Made by a program: the position numbers and the translations under genes. A stretch of DNA of 56,619 bases from Clostridiaceae bacterium JG1575 (GTDB taxonomy: Bacteria; Bacillota; Clostridia; Clostridiales; Clostridiaceae): assembly GCA_002838815.1 (NCBI GenBank), contig LQGW01000019.1, forward strand, positions 1 to 56,619. The letters run 5' to 3'. Every line of letters begins with the position of its first letter. Position 1 is the first letter of the stretch. The notes under the pieces are model-generated. The model was not told the origin of the DNA, searched no databases, and worked only from the letters and a program-made list of their open reading frames with translations. Below, in pieces: positions 8,545 through 16,206 of the stretch.

Positions 8545-9042
8545 ATGAACATTACCTTTGGCGGAAAACCCATCCATTTGAAAGGAACCCCCCTCACCAA
8601 AGGGGCGCAACTGCCTGCCTTTACCTTAACGGGAATGGATTTAGCTCCCTTCTCCTCCGACCAAATTCAGATGCCGGCTGTGATCTTGGCCTTTCCCTCC
8701 GTGGACACATCGGTATGCTCTTTGGAGCTTTTAACCTTCAACGATCGCTTGGAAGGTACTGGATTCAACGTCTACGGCGTCTCCTGCGATTTGCCCTTCG
8801 CCATGGACCGTTGGGTCAAAGCGAACGCCGGCGAATACATCACCATGCTCTCCGATTATAAGGATCGCTCCTTTGGAGAAGCCACTGGGACGTTGATTGA
8901 CGATCTGAAGATTCTTGCACGAGCCGCCTTCATATTTGACGCCAAAGGCCAGTGTCAATATGCAGAATTTGTCCCTGAAGTTGGAAATGAGCCCGATTAC
9001 GACGCCATTTTGGACAAGGCCACGGAAATTTTCCAAGGCTAA
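8545..9042 (+). CDS. tpx: Thiol peroxidase (Tpx, atypical cysteine arrangement)
   Basis: A 165-residue peroxiredoxin of the Tpx subfamily, reducing peroxides in the cytoplasm with thioredoxin as usual electron donor. The peroxidatic cysteine is C58 in FPSVDTSVCSLE. In typical Tpx the resolving cysteine follows in a RxC motif about 34 residues later; here that position reads DRWVKAN with no cysteine. A cysteine appears instead at C81 in VSCDLPFA, earlier than usual. Either C81 resolves the disulphide or the enzyme works by a 1-Cys mechanism. ATG at 8545 follows GAGGTG. A very strong hairpin terminator (9053-9116) ends the transcript. Confidence 0.9.
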   Translation: MNITFGGKPIHLKGTPLTKGAQLPAFTLTGMDLAPFSSDQIQMPAVILAFPSVDTSVCSLELLTFNDRLEGTGFNVYGVSCDLPFAMDRWVKANAGEYITMLSDYKDRSFGEATGTLIDDLKILARAAFIFDAKGQCQYAEFVPEVGNEPDYDAILDKATEIFQG

Positions 9043-9052
9043 TTCATGAATT

Positions 9053-9116
9053 AAACACACCCCTAGACGGGGCCTTGTGAACCGCAAGGTCCCGTCTAGG
9101 GGTGTGTTTTGTTTTT
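9053..9116. terminator. Strong bidirectional terminator
   Basis: A 17-base arm ACACACCCCTAGACGGG pairs nearly perfectly with CCCGTCTAGGGGTGTGTT, with inner pairing CCTTG/CAAGG. T-rich sequence follows on the plus strand. It separates the convergent tpx and trmB genes. Confidence 0.92.
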
Positions 9117-9117
9117 T

Positions 9118-9879
9118 CTAAGGTGCAGCAACGACGCTCGATTCTTCGTCCCGCTGCTCCCTGTGCTTTTTTTGCTCTTTTCGGGCCATTTCACGCAGAG
9201 CCGTGGTGCGATACGCCAAAAGATCGTCCATCCGCTCTTGGGACAAGGGGACTTTCTTCGCGTCAATGCGGTAGATGGGCATGCCAAACCGGCGAAATTT
9301 TTCTTCATATTCCGTCTGGATGTTTCCAGGATGATCTGCCGCTAACTCTTGGGTTCGAAAGGTGACCTCAAACCCTGCCTCGGGAAAATACGTCAGGGAA
9401 TCCGTGTACAATCCCTCATCATCGGTCTTGAATTCCACGCTGGCCGCGTCGATGGTGATCAGCCGGTACAGCGCCAAAAATCGAGGGTGGGTCAGACGCC
9501 TTTTGTTGTGCCCAGCTTTCGGCCAAGGGTTGGCAAAATTAATGAATAGCCGCTGAATTTCTCCGGGGGCAAACACCCGATCCAAGTCTTCTGCTTTCAT
9601 GGAAATCATCCGCACATTGGGCAAGGCTTCCTCTTCCACCTTGCGAAGCCCATACACCAACACCTCGTTTTTCAAATCCATGGCAATGAAATTGCGCTCC
9701 GGGTACGCCCGGGCAAGCTTCAACGTAAATTCCCCACGCCCGCACCCCACCTCCAAATCAATGGGATGGTCATTGCCGAATTCCTCCCGCCAATGCCCTT
9801 TTTTATCAAATGGGTCGGCAAAAAATCGTTGGGATTGATTCATTTCGGGCAGGGCCCAAGGTTTGTGTCGTAGCCGCAT
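9118..9879 (-). CDS. trmB: tRNA (guanine-N7)-methyltransferase
   Basis: A 253-residue SAM-dependent enzyme that makes m7G46 in tRNA variable loops. The SAM-binding glycine motif is IDLEVGCGRGEFTLKLA (residues 41-57), followed by NFIAMDLKNEVL. The family motif NFANPWPKAGHNKRRLTHP is complete. A charged tail of about 25 residues rich in K, Q and E extends past the usual end and is probably disordered. ATG at 9879 follows AAAGGAGATCCC. It is monocistronic by appearance, between hcp upstream and the terminator it shares with tpx. Confidence 0.95.
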   Translation of the reverse strand: MRLRHKPWALPEMNQSQRFFADPFDKKGHWREEFGNDHPIDLEVGCGRGEFTLKLARAYPERNFIAMDLKNEVLVYGLRKVEEEALPNVRMISMKAEDLDRVFAPGEIQRLFINFANPWPKAGHNKRRLTHPRFLALYRLITIDAASVEFKTDDEGLYTDSLTYFPEAGFEVTFRTQELAADHPGNIQTEYEEKFRRFGMPIYRIDAKKVPLSQERMDDLLAYRTTALREMARKEQKKHREQRDEESSVVAAP

Positions 9880-10074
9880 GATGGGATCTCCTTTGACGTG
9901 TCGTCCTTACTAGTAGAAAGGGTACGTACTACCTTACCACATCAAAAGCCTTCTGGGCAACTATTGTCTATAAAGCCCCCAAAGAGAGCAACGGCCTTTT
10001 CTCCATCGCATCTTTTGAAAGAGCAACGGCCGCCTGTCTGCTCCCCCAAGGGGCATGTCCTCGATTCCTAAGCG

Positions 10075-11754
10075 TTATCCAAGGATTTCCTGAAGATCCG
10101 CCTGAGCGTTGGTGATGGGGGCAATGTTGAAGTTTTCCACTAAAACATTCAACACGTTGGGTGAGAGGAAGGCCGGCAAGGAGGGTCCGAGCTTAATGTT
10201 CTTGATGTTCAAGGAAAGCAGCGTGAGTAAAATCACAACGGCTTTTTGTTCATACCAGGAAAGAATCATGGAAAGCGGCAAATCATTGATGCCGCAATCA
10301 AAAGCCTCAGCCAAGGCCCCCGCCACCTTAATGGCCGAGAACGCATCATTGCACTGTCCACAGTCCAAAAGCCGCGGCAACCCAGCGACAGTCCCAAAAT
10401 CCAGTTTGTTGAAGCGGTACTTGCCGCAGGCAAGGGTTAAGATGATGGCGTCCTTTGGCACTGAAAGGGCGAAATCGGTGAAGTAGTTGCGCCCACTTTT
10501 TGCGCCGTCGCATCCCCCAATCAAGAAGAAGTGACGGATTTTCCCCTCCTTGACCGCTTCGACAATTTCTCCGGCGTGAGACAACGTGGCTTTATGGCCA
10601 AAGCCCGTTAAAATTTCTTTTTTGGGCTCATCTTCCAGGAAGCCCGGCAAGGAGAGTGCTTTTTCAATAACTGGAGTAAAATCCTTATTCCCTTGGGCAT
10701 CCGCCTGAATATGCAGGCAATGCGGCATCTGAACTACGCCCGAAGTAAACAGGCGATCCTCATAAGAAGAGCGGGGTTTTTGAATGCAGTTGGTGGTCAT
10801 TAAGATGGCTCCCGGCAACCCATCAAATTCTTTTTGCTGATCCTGCCAAGCCCCTCCGTAGTTTCCGACTAGGTGCGGGTATTTTTTCAGTTCAGGATAG
10901 CCATGGCATGGCAGCATCTCCCCGTGAGTATAGACGTTGATGCCCTTATCCTTGGTCTGTTCCAAAAGCATTTTCAGATCCCGCAGATCGTGTCCGGAAA
11001 TCACGATAAAACGCCCCTTGACCTTATGGATATTGACTTTGGTGGGCTCCGGGTTTCCATAGCTTCCAGTGTTCGCAGCATCCAAAAGTTCCATCACCCG
11101 AAGATTTTTCTCTCCGATGCCAAGATTAATGCCAACCCAATCGTTGACCGTCAGCGTCTCATTCAAGGTCTGCGCCAAAAACTTCAAAAATGCCTTCTCG
11201 CAGTCTGCATCCCGGTACCCCAAAACAGCGGCATGGTGTCCGTAGGCTGCATATCCCTTTAAGCCATAAATGGCCAATTCGCGCAAAGAAACAAGATCTT
11301 CGCCCAAGGCATCCCTCCCGGCAAGCACATGGTAGGAGCGAGCACACGCCACTTGCTGGGATAACTCCTGGGGCGCTACAAAGCTTGCACTCTGGGGGCC
11401 CTCTTCGCCCAGTTCTTCCCGCAACGAATCCTTAAGATTTTGGGCCTTATTGATCCATTCCACCAACGTATCGTCTTCAAAATTCACGTTGGTCAAGGTG
11501 GTGAACATAATATCATAAACAAAACGCCCCACTGTTTCGTCCATCTCTTTGCCTTTTTCAATCAAACGCGTGGCGTAATACCCGATGCCCTTCGCCTGCT
11601 GAACCAATAAATCCTGGAGCGCCGCAACCTTAGGGTCTTTCCCGCAAACCCCCATTTTGGTGCATCCTTTTCCTCCAGCCGTTTGTTCGCATTGGAAACA
11701 AAACATTTCCTGGCTCAACCCTTTCACATTTTCTTTCGTAGTCCATTCAATCAT
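10075..11754 (-). CDS. hcp: Hydroxylamine reductase / hybrid-cluster protein
   Basis: A 559-residue Hcp with an N-terminal iron-sulphur cysteine motif, MFCFQCEQTAGGKGC followed by C five residues later, and the C-terminal hybrid-cluster ligands around LACGKYRFNK and DCGQCNDAFSAIKVA. Hcp reduces hydroxylamine or, more likely in vivo, detoxifies nitric oxide in anaerobes. ATG at 11754 is chosen because AAAGGAGG lies seven bases upstream; the longer frame lacks a ribosome site. The promoter at 11798-11826 carries an 18-base palindrome upstream, suggesting induction by a CRP/FNR-family regulator of the HcpR kind. No regulator gene or hcr reductase lies next to it. The 200 bases downstream hold a short direct repeat (AAAGAG..CAACGGCC at 9981 and 10018) and no gene. 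Confidence 0.96.
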   Translation of the reverse strand: MIEWTTKENVKGLSQEMFCFQCEQTAGGKGCTKMGVCGKDPKVAALQDLLVQQAKGIGYYATRLIEKGKEMDETVGRFVYDIMFTTLTNVNFEDDTLVEWINKAQNLKDSLREELGEEGPQSASFVAPQELSQQVACARSYHVLAGRDALGEDLVSLRELAIYGLKGYAAYGHHAAVLGYRDADCEKAFLKFLAQTLNETLTVNDWVGINLGIGEKNLRVMELLDAANTGSYGNPEPTKVNIHKVKGRFIVISGHDLRDLKMLLEQTKDKGINVYTHGEMLPCHGYPELKKYPHLVGNYGGAWQDQQKEFDGLPGAILMTTNCIQKPRSSYEDRLFTSGVVQMPHCLHIQADAQGNKDFTPVIEKALSLPGFLEDEPKKEILTGFGHKATLSHAGEIVEAVKEGKIRHFFLIGGCDGAKSGRNYFTDFALSVPKDAIILTLACGKYRFNKLDFGTVAGLPRLLDCGQCNDAFSAIKVAGALAEAFDCGINDLPLSMILSWYEQKAVVILLTLLSLNIKNIKLGPSLPAFLSPNVLNVLVENFNIAPITNAQADLQEILG

Positions 11755-11797
11755 GATGATCCTCCTTTTATGGTGATGTGCTTTGGAATCTACTGTC

Positions 11798-11826
11798 ATT
11801 ATAGGAGTCAAGGGAATCTAAAGAGT
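11798..11826 (-). promoter_or_regulatory. Promoter of hcp
   Basis: Minus strand ACTCTT, 17 bases, TATAAT. The weak -35 and good -10 fit an activator-dependent promoter. Confidence 0.6.
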
Positions 11827-11842
11827 GTAACAAGGGATACAC
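11825..11842. promoter_or_regulatory. CRP/FNR-family-like operator upstream of hcp
   Basis: An 18-base imperfect palindrome, GTGTAACAAGGGATACAC. Its centre is about 42 bases upstream of the start point predicted from the -10 box, the classic position for a class II CRP/FNR-type activator. The half-site resembles motifs I recall for clostridial HcpR, but that match is from memory. Confidence 0.45.
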
Positions 11843-12211
11843 CTTCAACCCAATCTGTGGTTTTTTTCATCTACAGGATCTCCCCCGAGAGAAAAAATCA
11901 CGAATACTTTCTCTGACATATTCATGCAGGAAGTGGACTGATTATGTCATGATCGGCGAATGCATTGGGCCATGTGGAGGAACTAAGAGTCGAAAAACAA
12001 TGTCGCTTCCTAAGTTCCTGTCTCCCCCCTTATGGGCTTTGCTCCTTCACCTTCTTCTTTCTACAGCGGGTGCAACGACTGCAAAACGCATCCTGCTTTT
12101 TTGTATTTTTATGTTCTTTGCAATTCCTGCAAACCCTTGCAGAGCGCGCCTTGAAGCATAGTCATTTCCAGCGCGTTGGTCTATAATGAATTCACCAAAC
12201 GGAGGTGTTAC
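11843..12211. other. Intergenic region between divergent hcp and arginase genes
   Basis: About 370 bases with no supported gene. A TATAAT at 12182-12187 is a likely -10 box of the arginase gene, with a poor -35. A minus-strand frame near 12025-12155 is cysteine-rich (RVCRNCKEH, then FCSRCTRCRKKK) but has no usable start codon. Confidence 0.5.
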
Positions 12212-13126
12212 ATGAAAATTGATCTCATCAATATTCCCCTGTTCTACGGCTGTGACCGCCCAGGGGTCGAAGAAGGACCCAAAGTCCTTTCCGATAATGG
12301 ACTGAAAAACCTTTTGACCGAATACGGCAACGAGGTCGTGCGGGAAGAAACCATTGACGTTCCCCCCTGCAGCGAAGAAGATAAATACAAAGCCCATCCG
12401 CAAATTAAATACCTCGAGAGCGTGAAAACCACCAATGAAGCCTTGGCTCAACGCGTTGAGGCCGCTTTAAAAGAAGGCCTTTTGCCCTTCAACATCGGTG
12501 GCGATCATGCCCTGGGCATGGGATCCCTTGCTGGGATCAGCTGCGCACTGGGCAACGAAGTGGGCGTCCTTTGGATTGACGCTCACGCCGACATCAATAC
12601 GCCGCAGACGTCTCCTTCAGGCAACAGCCATGGCATGCCACTGGCCGTCTCAATGGGCGAAGGCCTCGAGGAGCTTTGCAACCTCCATTTCAAGGGTCAA
12701 AAAGTGCATCCAAACAACTGCTTCATTATCGGCGCACGTTCCGTGGATGACGGCGAAGTCGCCCTCATCGATCGTCTGGGCATCAACGTATGGTATATGG
12801 AAGAGCTGCGGGAGCGCGGCATGGCCGCCATCATCCGTGAGCTGTTCACCATTTTGGACCAGCGTGGTTTAAAGGATCTGCACCTCTCCTACGACATTGA
12901 TTCTTTGGATATGAGCCTGGTCCCTGGAACTGGAACTCCAGTGCCCAACGGCATGAATCTGGACGAATCCCAGGAGCTTATTTCAGCCATCCTTCAAAGC
13001 GGTAAGGTCCGATCCATCGACTTCGTGGAATTCAATCCCAAAAGAGATCATGAAGATCAGGTCACCTTGCACTCCTGTCTTACGATGCTCCGAGCCTTTG
13101 CTCAAGCCTTAGGCACCCTTTCATAA
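12212..13126 (+). CDS. rocF: Arginase
   Basis: A 304-residue ureohydrolase converting arginine to ornithine and urea with a binuclear manganese site. The metal motifs are complete: GGDHALGMG, WIDAHADINTPQTSPSGN, and SYDIDSLDMSLVPGTGTP. The NTPQTSPSGNSHGMPLA stretch is typical of arginase rather than agmatinase or formiminoglutamase. ATG at 12212 follows GGAGGTG. It is monocistronic, with a terminator at 13149-13195. Together with the distant argD it suggests active arginine-ornithine exchange, although no other catabolic genes are in view. Confidence 0.92.
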   Translation: MKIDLINIPLFYGCDRPGVEEGPKVLSDNGLKNLLTEYGNEVVREETIDVPPCSEEDKYKAHPQIKYLESVKTTNEALAQRVEAALKEGLLPFNIGGDHALGMGSLAGISCALGNEVGVLWIDAHADINTPQTSPSGNSHGMPLAVSMGEGLEELCNLHFKGQKVHPNNCFIIGARSVDDGEVALIDRLGINVWYMEELRERGMAAIIRELFTILDQRGLKDLHLSYDIDSLDMSLVPGTGTPVPNGMNLDESQELISAILQSGKVRSIDFVEFNPKRDHEDQVTLHSCLTMLRAFAQALGTLS

Positions 13127-13148
13127 AACAAGATCAAGAAAAGAAGAT

Positions 13149-13195
13149 GAAAAGGACCTCCCGCACCCCCAGCGGAAAGTCCCTTTGTCTTTTTT
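13149..13195. terminator. Terminator between arginase and the Rsm22-like gene
   Basis: AAAGGAC and CCCGC pair with GCGG and GTCCCTTT, followed by TCTTTTTT on the plus strand. It lies between convergent genes. Confidence 0.65.
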
Positions 13196-13213
13196 GAAGC
13201 CCCGCTCGATAAA

Positions 13214-14209
13214 TCAAGCTTCTTCGTCCCACCACACATCGCCCCAACCACCATCCTTCGCTCTTTGGTAGCGCTCGCCCTCTTTTTTCCGAACGCAAAG
13301 AGGGTGGATGCCCGTTTCATCGCAAAGCAGTAGTTCGCGGGCTCCTTTACGAACCAAGGGATGGCGAAGGATGCGCCGACCCCTTGCGCCTTCGGGAGCA
13401 GCTTTTGAAAAGAGCATATATTGAAACTTTTCATCCTCATAGGCAAGAGTGGCTCCTTTGAGCCGACGAAGCCTTGCTGAGCGCTGGATCCGCAACGAAA
13501 AATGACACCAACTCTCGCTTTCTTCCATGGGACAAGGACCGTTGAAGGTACAGGGCGCAAGCACATGATATCCCTGGGCCAGGGCCTGCGTTCGCATCCG
13601 CATCAACCCCTGGGTATGGTGCGGCGTTCCCGGTACCACCAAAAGAAAAAAGGCTGGCTCTTGAGCCAAAACCCGCTGCAAAAGCACCTCCTGCTCCTGA
13701 TCCTTGAGCTCATTGACCATGTAACTGGCCAAAACAAGGTCGGCTTTGGACCAAGGCCCCTGGGCGAAGGAGGTCTCCTGCCAATGAATGCGGACGCCCT
13801 CGCGCAAAGGTAGGGCACGAAGGAGTTTTTCCCCAGCCATTTTCATCGCCGGCTGTTCTTCCAAAAGATGCACCTCAAGGTCCATGGGGAATGTATGAAG
13901 AAGGGCCGGAACGCTGCTGGCGGGACCCGCCCCAAGATCCAGGACGCGCAGTGGTTCGGGAAGCGCCTGTTGCGGAATCCGTCGCAAAATCGCCTGCAGC
14001 ACCAAAGCCGTTGCCGGCAAGCGCCAAGCAAGGTAGCCCAAAGCCTCCATCTGCGAGGCCACCGCAAGATCCGCCCACGCAATGGTTGGGGTGCGATACC
14101 GCTTTGATAAAGCGCTCGCCGCGTCCCCGAGAGCGCGCTCCCCCTCTTTGGAGAGCACCTCTTCCACCACCTGATGGAGCTGCATATTCAACCCATTGTC
14201 TGCCTTCAT
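13214..14209 (-). CDS. Rsm22/METTL17-family ribosomal methyltransferase-like protein
   Basis: A 331-residue protein of the Rsm22 family (relatives act in assembly of the small ribosomal subunit, notably in mitochondria). The SAM-binding region is LRVLDLGAGPASSVPALL, near residues 87-104. The family block with cysteines is APCTFNGPCPMEESESWCHF, followed by RIQRSARLRRLKGATLAYED and EKFQY. The C-x5-C-x8-C pattern plus a later cysteine (ELLLCDETG) matches the iron-sulphur ligands described for METTL17. It is therefore inferred to bind an iron-sulphur cluster. The start at 14209 has a GAGG site at long spacing. It is divergent from rubredoxin. Confidence 0.8.
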   Translation of the reverse strand: MKADNGLNMQLHQVVEEVLSKEGERALGDAASALSKRYRTPTIAWADLAVASQMEALGYLAWRLPATALVLQAILRRIPQQALPEPLRVLDLGAGPASSVPALLHTFPMDLEVHLLEEQPAMKMAGEKLLRALPLREGVRIHWQETSFAQGPWSKADLVLASYMVNELKDQEQEVLLQRVLAQEPAFFLLVVPGTPHHTQGLMRMRTQALAQGYHVLAPCTFNGPCPMEESESWCHFSLRIQRSARLRRLKGATLAYEDEKFQYMLFSKAAPEGARGRRILRHPLVRKGARELLLCDETGIHPLCVRKKEGERYQRAKDGGWGDVWWDEEA

Positions 14210-14260
14210 TTTTTGCCCTGCCTCATATATGAATAGAATCTTAAATATTGGGATTTCCCC

Positions 14261-14290
14261 TTGTCGCCTCCCCGCTCCTTAGCCTATAAT
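14261..14290 (+). promoter_or_regulatory. Promoter of rubredoxin
   Basis: TTGTCG, 18 bases, TATAAT, about 70 bases upstream of the rubredoxin start. Confidence 0.65.
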
Positions 14291-14359
14291 TCAATCTAGA
14301 ATCAGACTAAGTGGATTGGTCGAATCAATACAATCATAACAGATTGAGGAGGAAATAAG

Positions 14360-14521
14360 ATGAAAAGCTATGTTTGCACCCTGTGCGGGTACATCTATGA
14401 TCCCGCAGTAGGCGACGAGGAGAATGGGGTGGCCCCTGGAACGGCTTTTGAAGACATCCCGGAAGATTGGGTTTGCCCTCTTTGCGGTGCCGGAAAAGAT
14501 CAGTTTGAAGTAGAAGAATAA
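14360..14521 (+). CDS. Rubredoxin
   Basis: A 53-residue one-iron electron carrier. Both metal-binding knuckles are intact: [12 protein letters not shown] (C6, C9) and [12 protein letters not shown] (C39, C42). The aromatic core and the [12 protein letters not shown] stretch are typical. The ribosome site GAGGAGG lies upstream, a promoter is at 14261-14290, and a terminator overlaps the stop, so it is a single-gene unit. Likely partners in an anaerobe are oxidative-stress reductases; none is adjacent. Confidence 0.97.
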   Translation: MKSYVCTLCGYIYDPAVGDEENGVAPGTAFEDIPEDWVCPLCGAGKDQFEVEE

Positions 14522-14562
14522 AAAAATGCCCTGCTGGCGCAAAAAGCCGCAGGGCATTTTTT
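14521..14562 (+). terminator. Rubredoxin terminator
   Basis: ATGCCCTGC pairs with GCAGGGCAT, preceded by A and followed by TTTTTT. It also works in reverse for the comFC group. Confidence 0.9.
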
Positions 14563-14593
14563 CATTTTCATCCCTTCAATGGGGCACCCTCCC

Positions 14594-15241
14594 TTAGGCC
14601 AGGGGCGAGGCTCGAGCCACCACCAAAAACCGCAGGGAAACCTCCGGCAACTTCTCCAAAACCCATTGAGCCCCCCGAAGGCTTGCTCCCGTGGTTGCCA
14701 CATCATCAAACAAAAGAATGGAGCGACCCTTCAACTGATGAATAGTATCTTCCCGCAACGCAAAGGCTTGTTGAAGGTTTTGCAGCCGTTGGTTGCGATT
14801 TTTCTTTTTTTGCTGCCCGTCTCGAAGATTGATCAGCCCTTGAACCACAGGAACCTCCAGGGCGCGTCCCCACGAACGGGCAAGATCCCCACAAGGATCA
14901 AAGCCTCTTTTTTTAAGGTTGGCGCGACAGCTGGGAATTGGCACAATGCAATCCGGGGTAAAGCCTCCAGGAGGAGTCCACTGGATCAGGTACTGCAAAA
15001 GAGCATCCTTTGCGGCAAAGCAGTGATGGTTTTTATATTCATGCAGCAACGCTTGAGCCGTGCCGCAATAATAAAAAAGTGCATCTCCGGGCAAATCGCC
15101 CACCGCAAACGAGCCGTAGGGGCGGAGCGTTTTTAGACAAAGAGCGCAAACGCCATCGGAAGAGGCCTTGCAAATCGGGCATTCCCGCTGCTCAAACAAA
15201 AGGGAGACGATCCCTTTTCGAAGCGTTGCTTTCGCCATCAT
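14594..15241 (-). CDS. comFC: ComFC-type phosphoribosyltransferase-fold protein
   Basis: A 215-residue ComF family protein linked to DNA uptake in transformation. An N-terminal zinc knuckle (CPICKASSDGVCALC) precedes a type I PRTase domain with the PRPP loop SILLFDDVATTGASLRGA. The region IVPIPSCRANLKKRGFDP is the family's conserved RGF/RGYNQ segment. Its start overlaps the stop of the upstream ComFA-like gene (ATGATG around 15241), so the two are coupled. The pair lies in one transcript behind recD2. The partner helicase is degenerate (see 15238-16206), which makes the role of this copy less certain. Confidence 0.85.
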   Translation of the reverse strand: MMAKATLRKGIVSLLFEQRECPICKASSDGVCALCLKTLRPYGSFAVGDLPGDALFYYCGTAQALLHEYKNHHCFAAKDALLQYLIQWTPPGGFTPDCIVPIPSCRANLKKRGFDPCGDLARSWGRALEVPVVQGLINLRDGQQKKKNRNQRLQNLQQAFALREDTIHQLKGRSILLFDDVATTGASLRGAQWVLEKLPEVSLRFLVVARASPLA

Positions 15242-16206
15242 CGGAGCTCTTCACGTTCCCAAAGGGTCTGGTTGAATTGCCTTGCGATGTCTTTGGCCCG
15301 CAGCATATCCTGCGTCGCTTCCTTGCCAAACAACAGCACCTCGCCATTGATGTCGCTTTGCATCCCTGCCCGAACGCAAAGAAAAACAAAGCCTCGGTAA
15401 TCCACCGGGGCCCCTGGGGCATCTGCCACGATGAATTCAATGTTTTGAGGAAGTTCGGTAAAGTCTTGAATCGTTGGGCAAAGCATTAAGGCGCGGCCCA
15501 AACCTGCGCCCGCTAAAGAAAGCCCCTCTTTTTTTTGGGGGGGCGCCACGAGATCCTTCGCCAAGGAGGGATCGATGCGCAGCAAATAGTCCCTAAGGCT
15601 TTCCAAAGTGTCCTCGGGTGCAAAAAGCACCACCAATCGCTGATCGTTTAAGAAAAAGCTTAAAAAATCAAACAAAGAATTGCAGACCCCTTCTTTGGGA
15701 TCCACTTGGGATAAGAGAATGCGTGGCTCGGAGATGTAGTGGTGTTTCTTTTCCACCAGTCCCTCTAAGCTCATGGCCGAGGAAAACACCTTATCCACCG
15801 ACAAGGACAGCCGCCGCCGGCCAAGGCGCAAGGCATGAAGAAGAACCTCTTCTTTAAGGGAAAGCGGATACTCAGGAAAGCCCGTCAGATCATCAAAAAT
15901 CACCAGGTCGTACGCATCACTTGCCAAGAGGGCCTCTGGGGCCTCCAAAAGAACTACGGAGGCCCTGGGGTCCTCTTGGTGCGCCAAAAAAAGATCCAGA
16001 TTCTTCCAAGGCGCCGATTCCGGGGAAGGCTCCTTCGAAGAGCCTTTCACCCAAAGGATGCGCTCTCCTTTCGTCAAGGCTTGAAACAATCCCGCCAAAG
16101 GCTCCAAGCTAGAGTATGGCAGTGCGATCAAATTCAAGTCCTTTTGCCTGCCCGAACGATACCACTGCGCCAATTTCTGGTGTAACGCTCCATTGCGATC
16201 CCTCAC
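15238..16206 (-). CDS. Degenerate ComFA-like protein lacking helicase catalytic motifs
   Basis: A 322-residue protein I place as a decayed or repurposed ComFA by position and by two residual matches. YDLVIFDDLTGFPEYPLS (residues 99-116) sits where ComFA has its Walker B/DEVDAFP box. VRAGMQSDINGEVLLFG and the following AKDIARQFNQ (residues 278-315) sit where ComFA has GRVGR..D.PTGEV and its C-terminal helix. No Walker A loop, DEAD/DEVD acid pair or arginine finger is present, and the four-cysteine zinc site is absent. It overlaps both recD2 and comFC by four bases, so it is an intact member of the operon rather than debris. The match is by eye, so moderate confidence. Confidence 0.55.
   Translation of the reverse strand: MRDRNGALHQKLAQWYRSGRQKDLNLIALPYSSLEPLAGLFQALTKGERILWVKGSSKEPSPESAPWKNLDLFLAHQEDPRASVVLLEAPEALLASDAYDLVIFDDLTGFPEYPLSLKEEVLLHALRLGRRRLSLSVDKVFSSAMSLEGLVEKKHHYISEPRILLSQVDPKEGVCNSLFDFLSFFLNDQRLVVLFAPEDTLESLRDYLLRIDPSLAKDLVAPPQKKEGLSLAGAGLGRALMLCPTIQDFTELPQNIEFIVADAPGAPVDYRGFVFLCVRAGMQSDINGEVLLFGKEATQDMLRAKDIARQFNQTLWEREELR

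Noticed and set aside
9981-10032. Direct repeat AAAGAG..CAACGGCC downstream of hcp as a regulatory element
   Set aside because: Only two short imperfect copies with no promoter context; probably part of a degenerate hairpin.
12025-12160. Minus-strand cysteine-rich frame (RVCRNCKEH ... FCSRCTRCRKKK) resembling a zinc ribbon
   Set aside because: A TGA precedes it closely and no ATG, GTG or TTG lies before the cysteines; it also overlaps the arginase promoter region.
11949-12161. Plus-strand 70-residue hydrophobic frame
   Set aside because: No ribosome site, proline- and leucine-rich composition typical of a chance frame, and no terminator.
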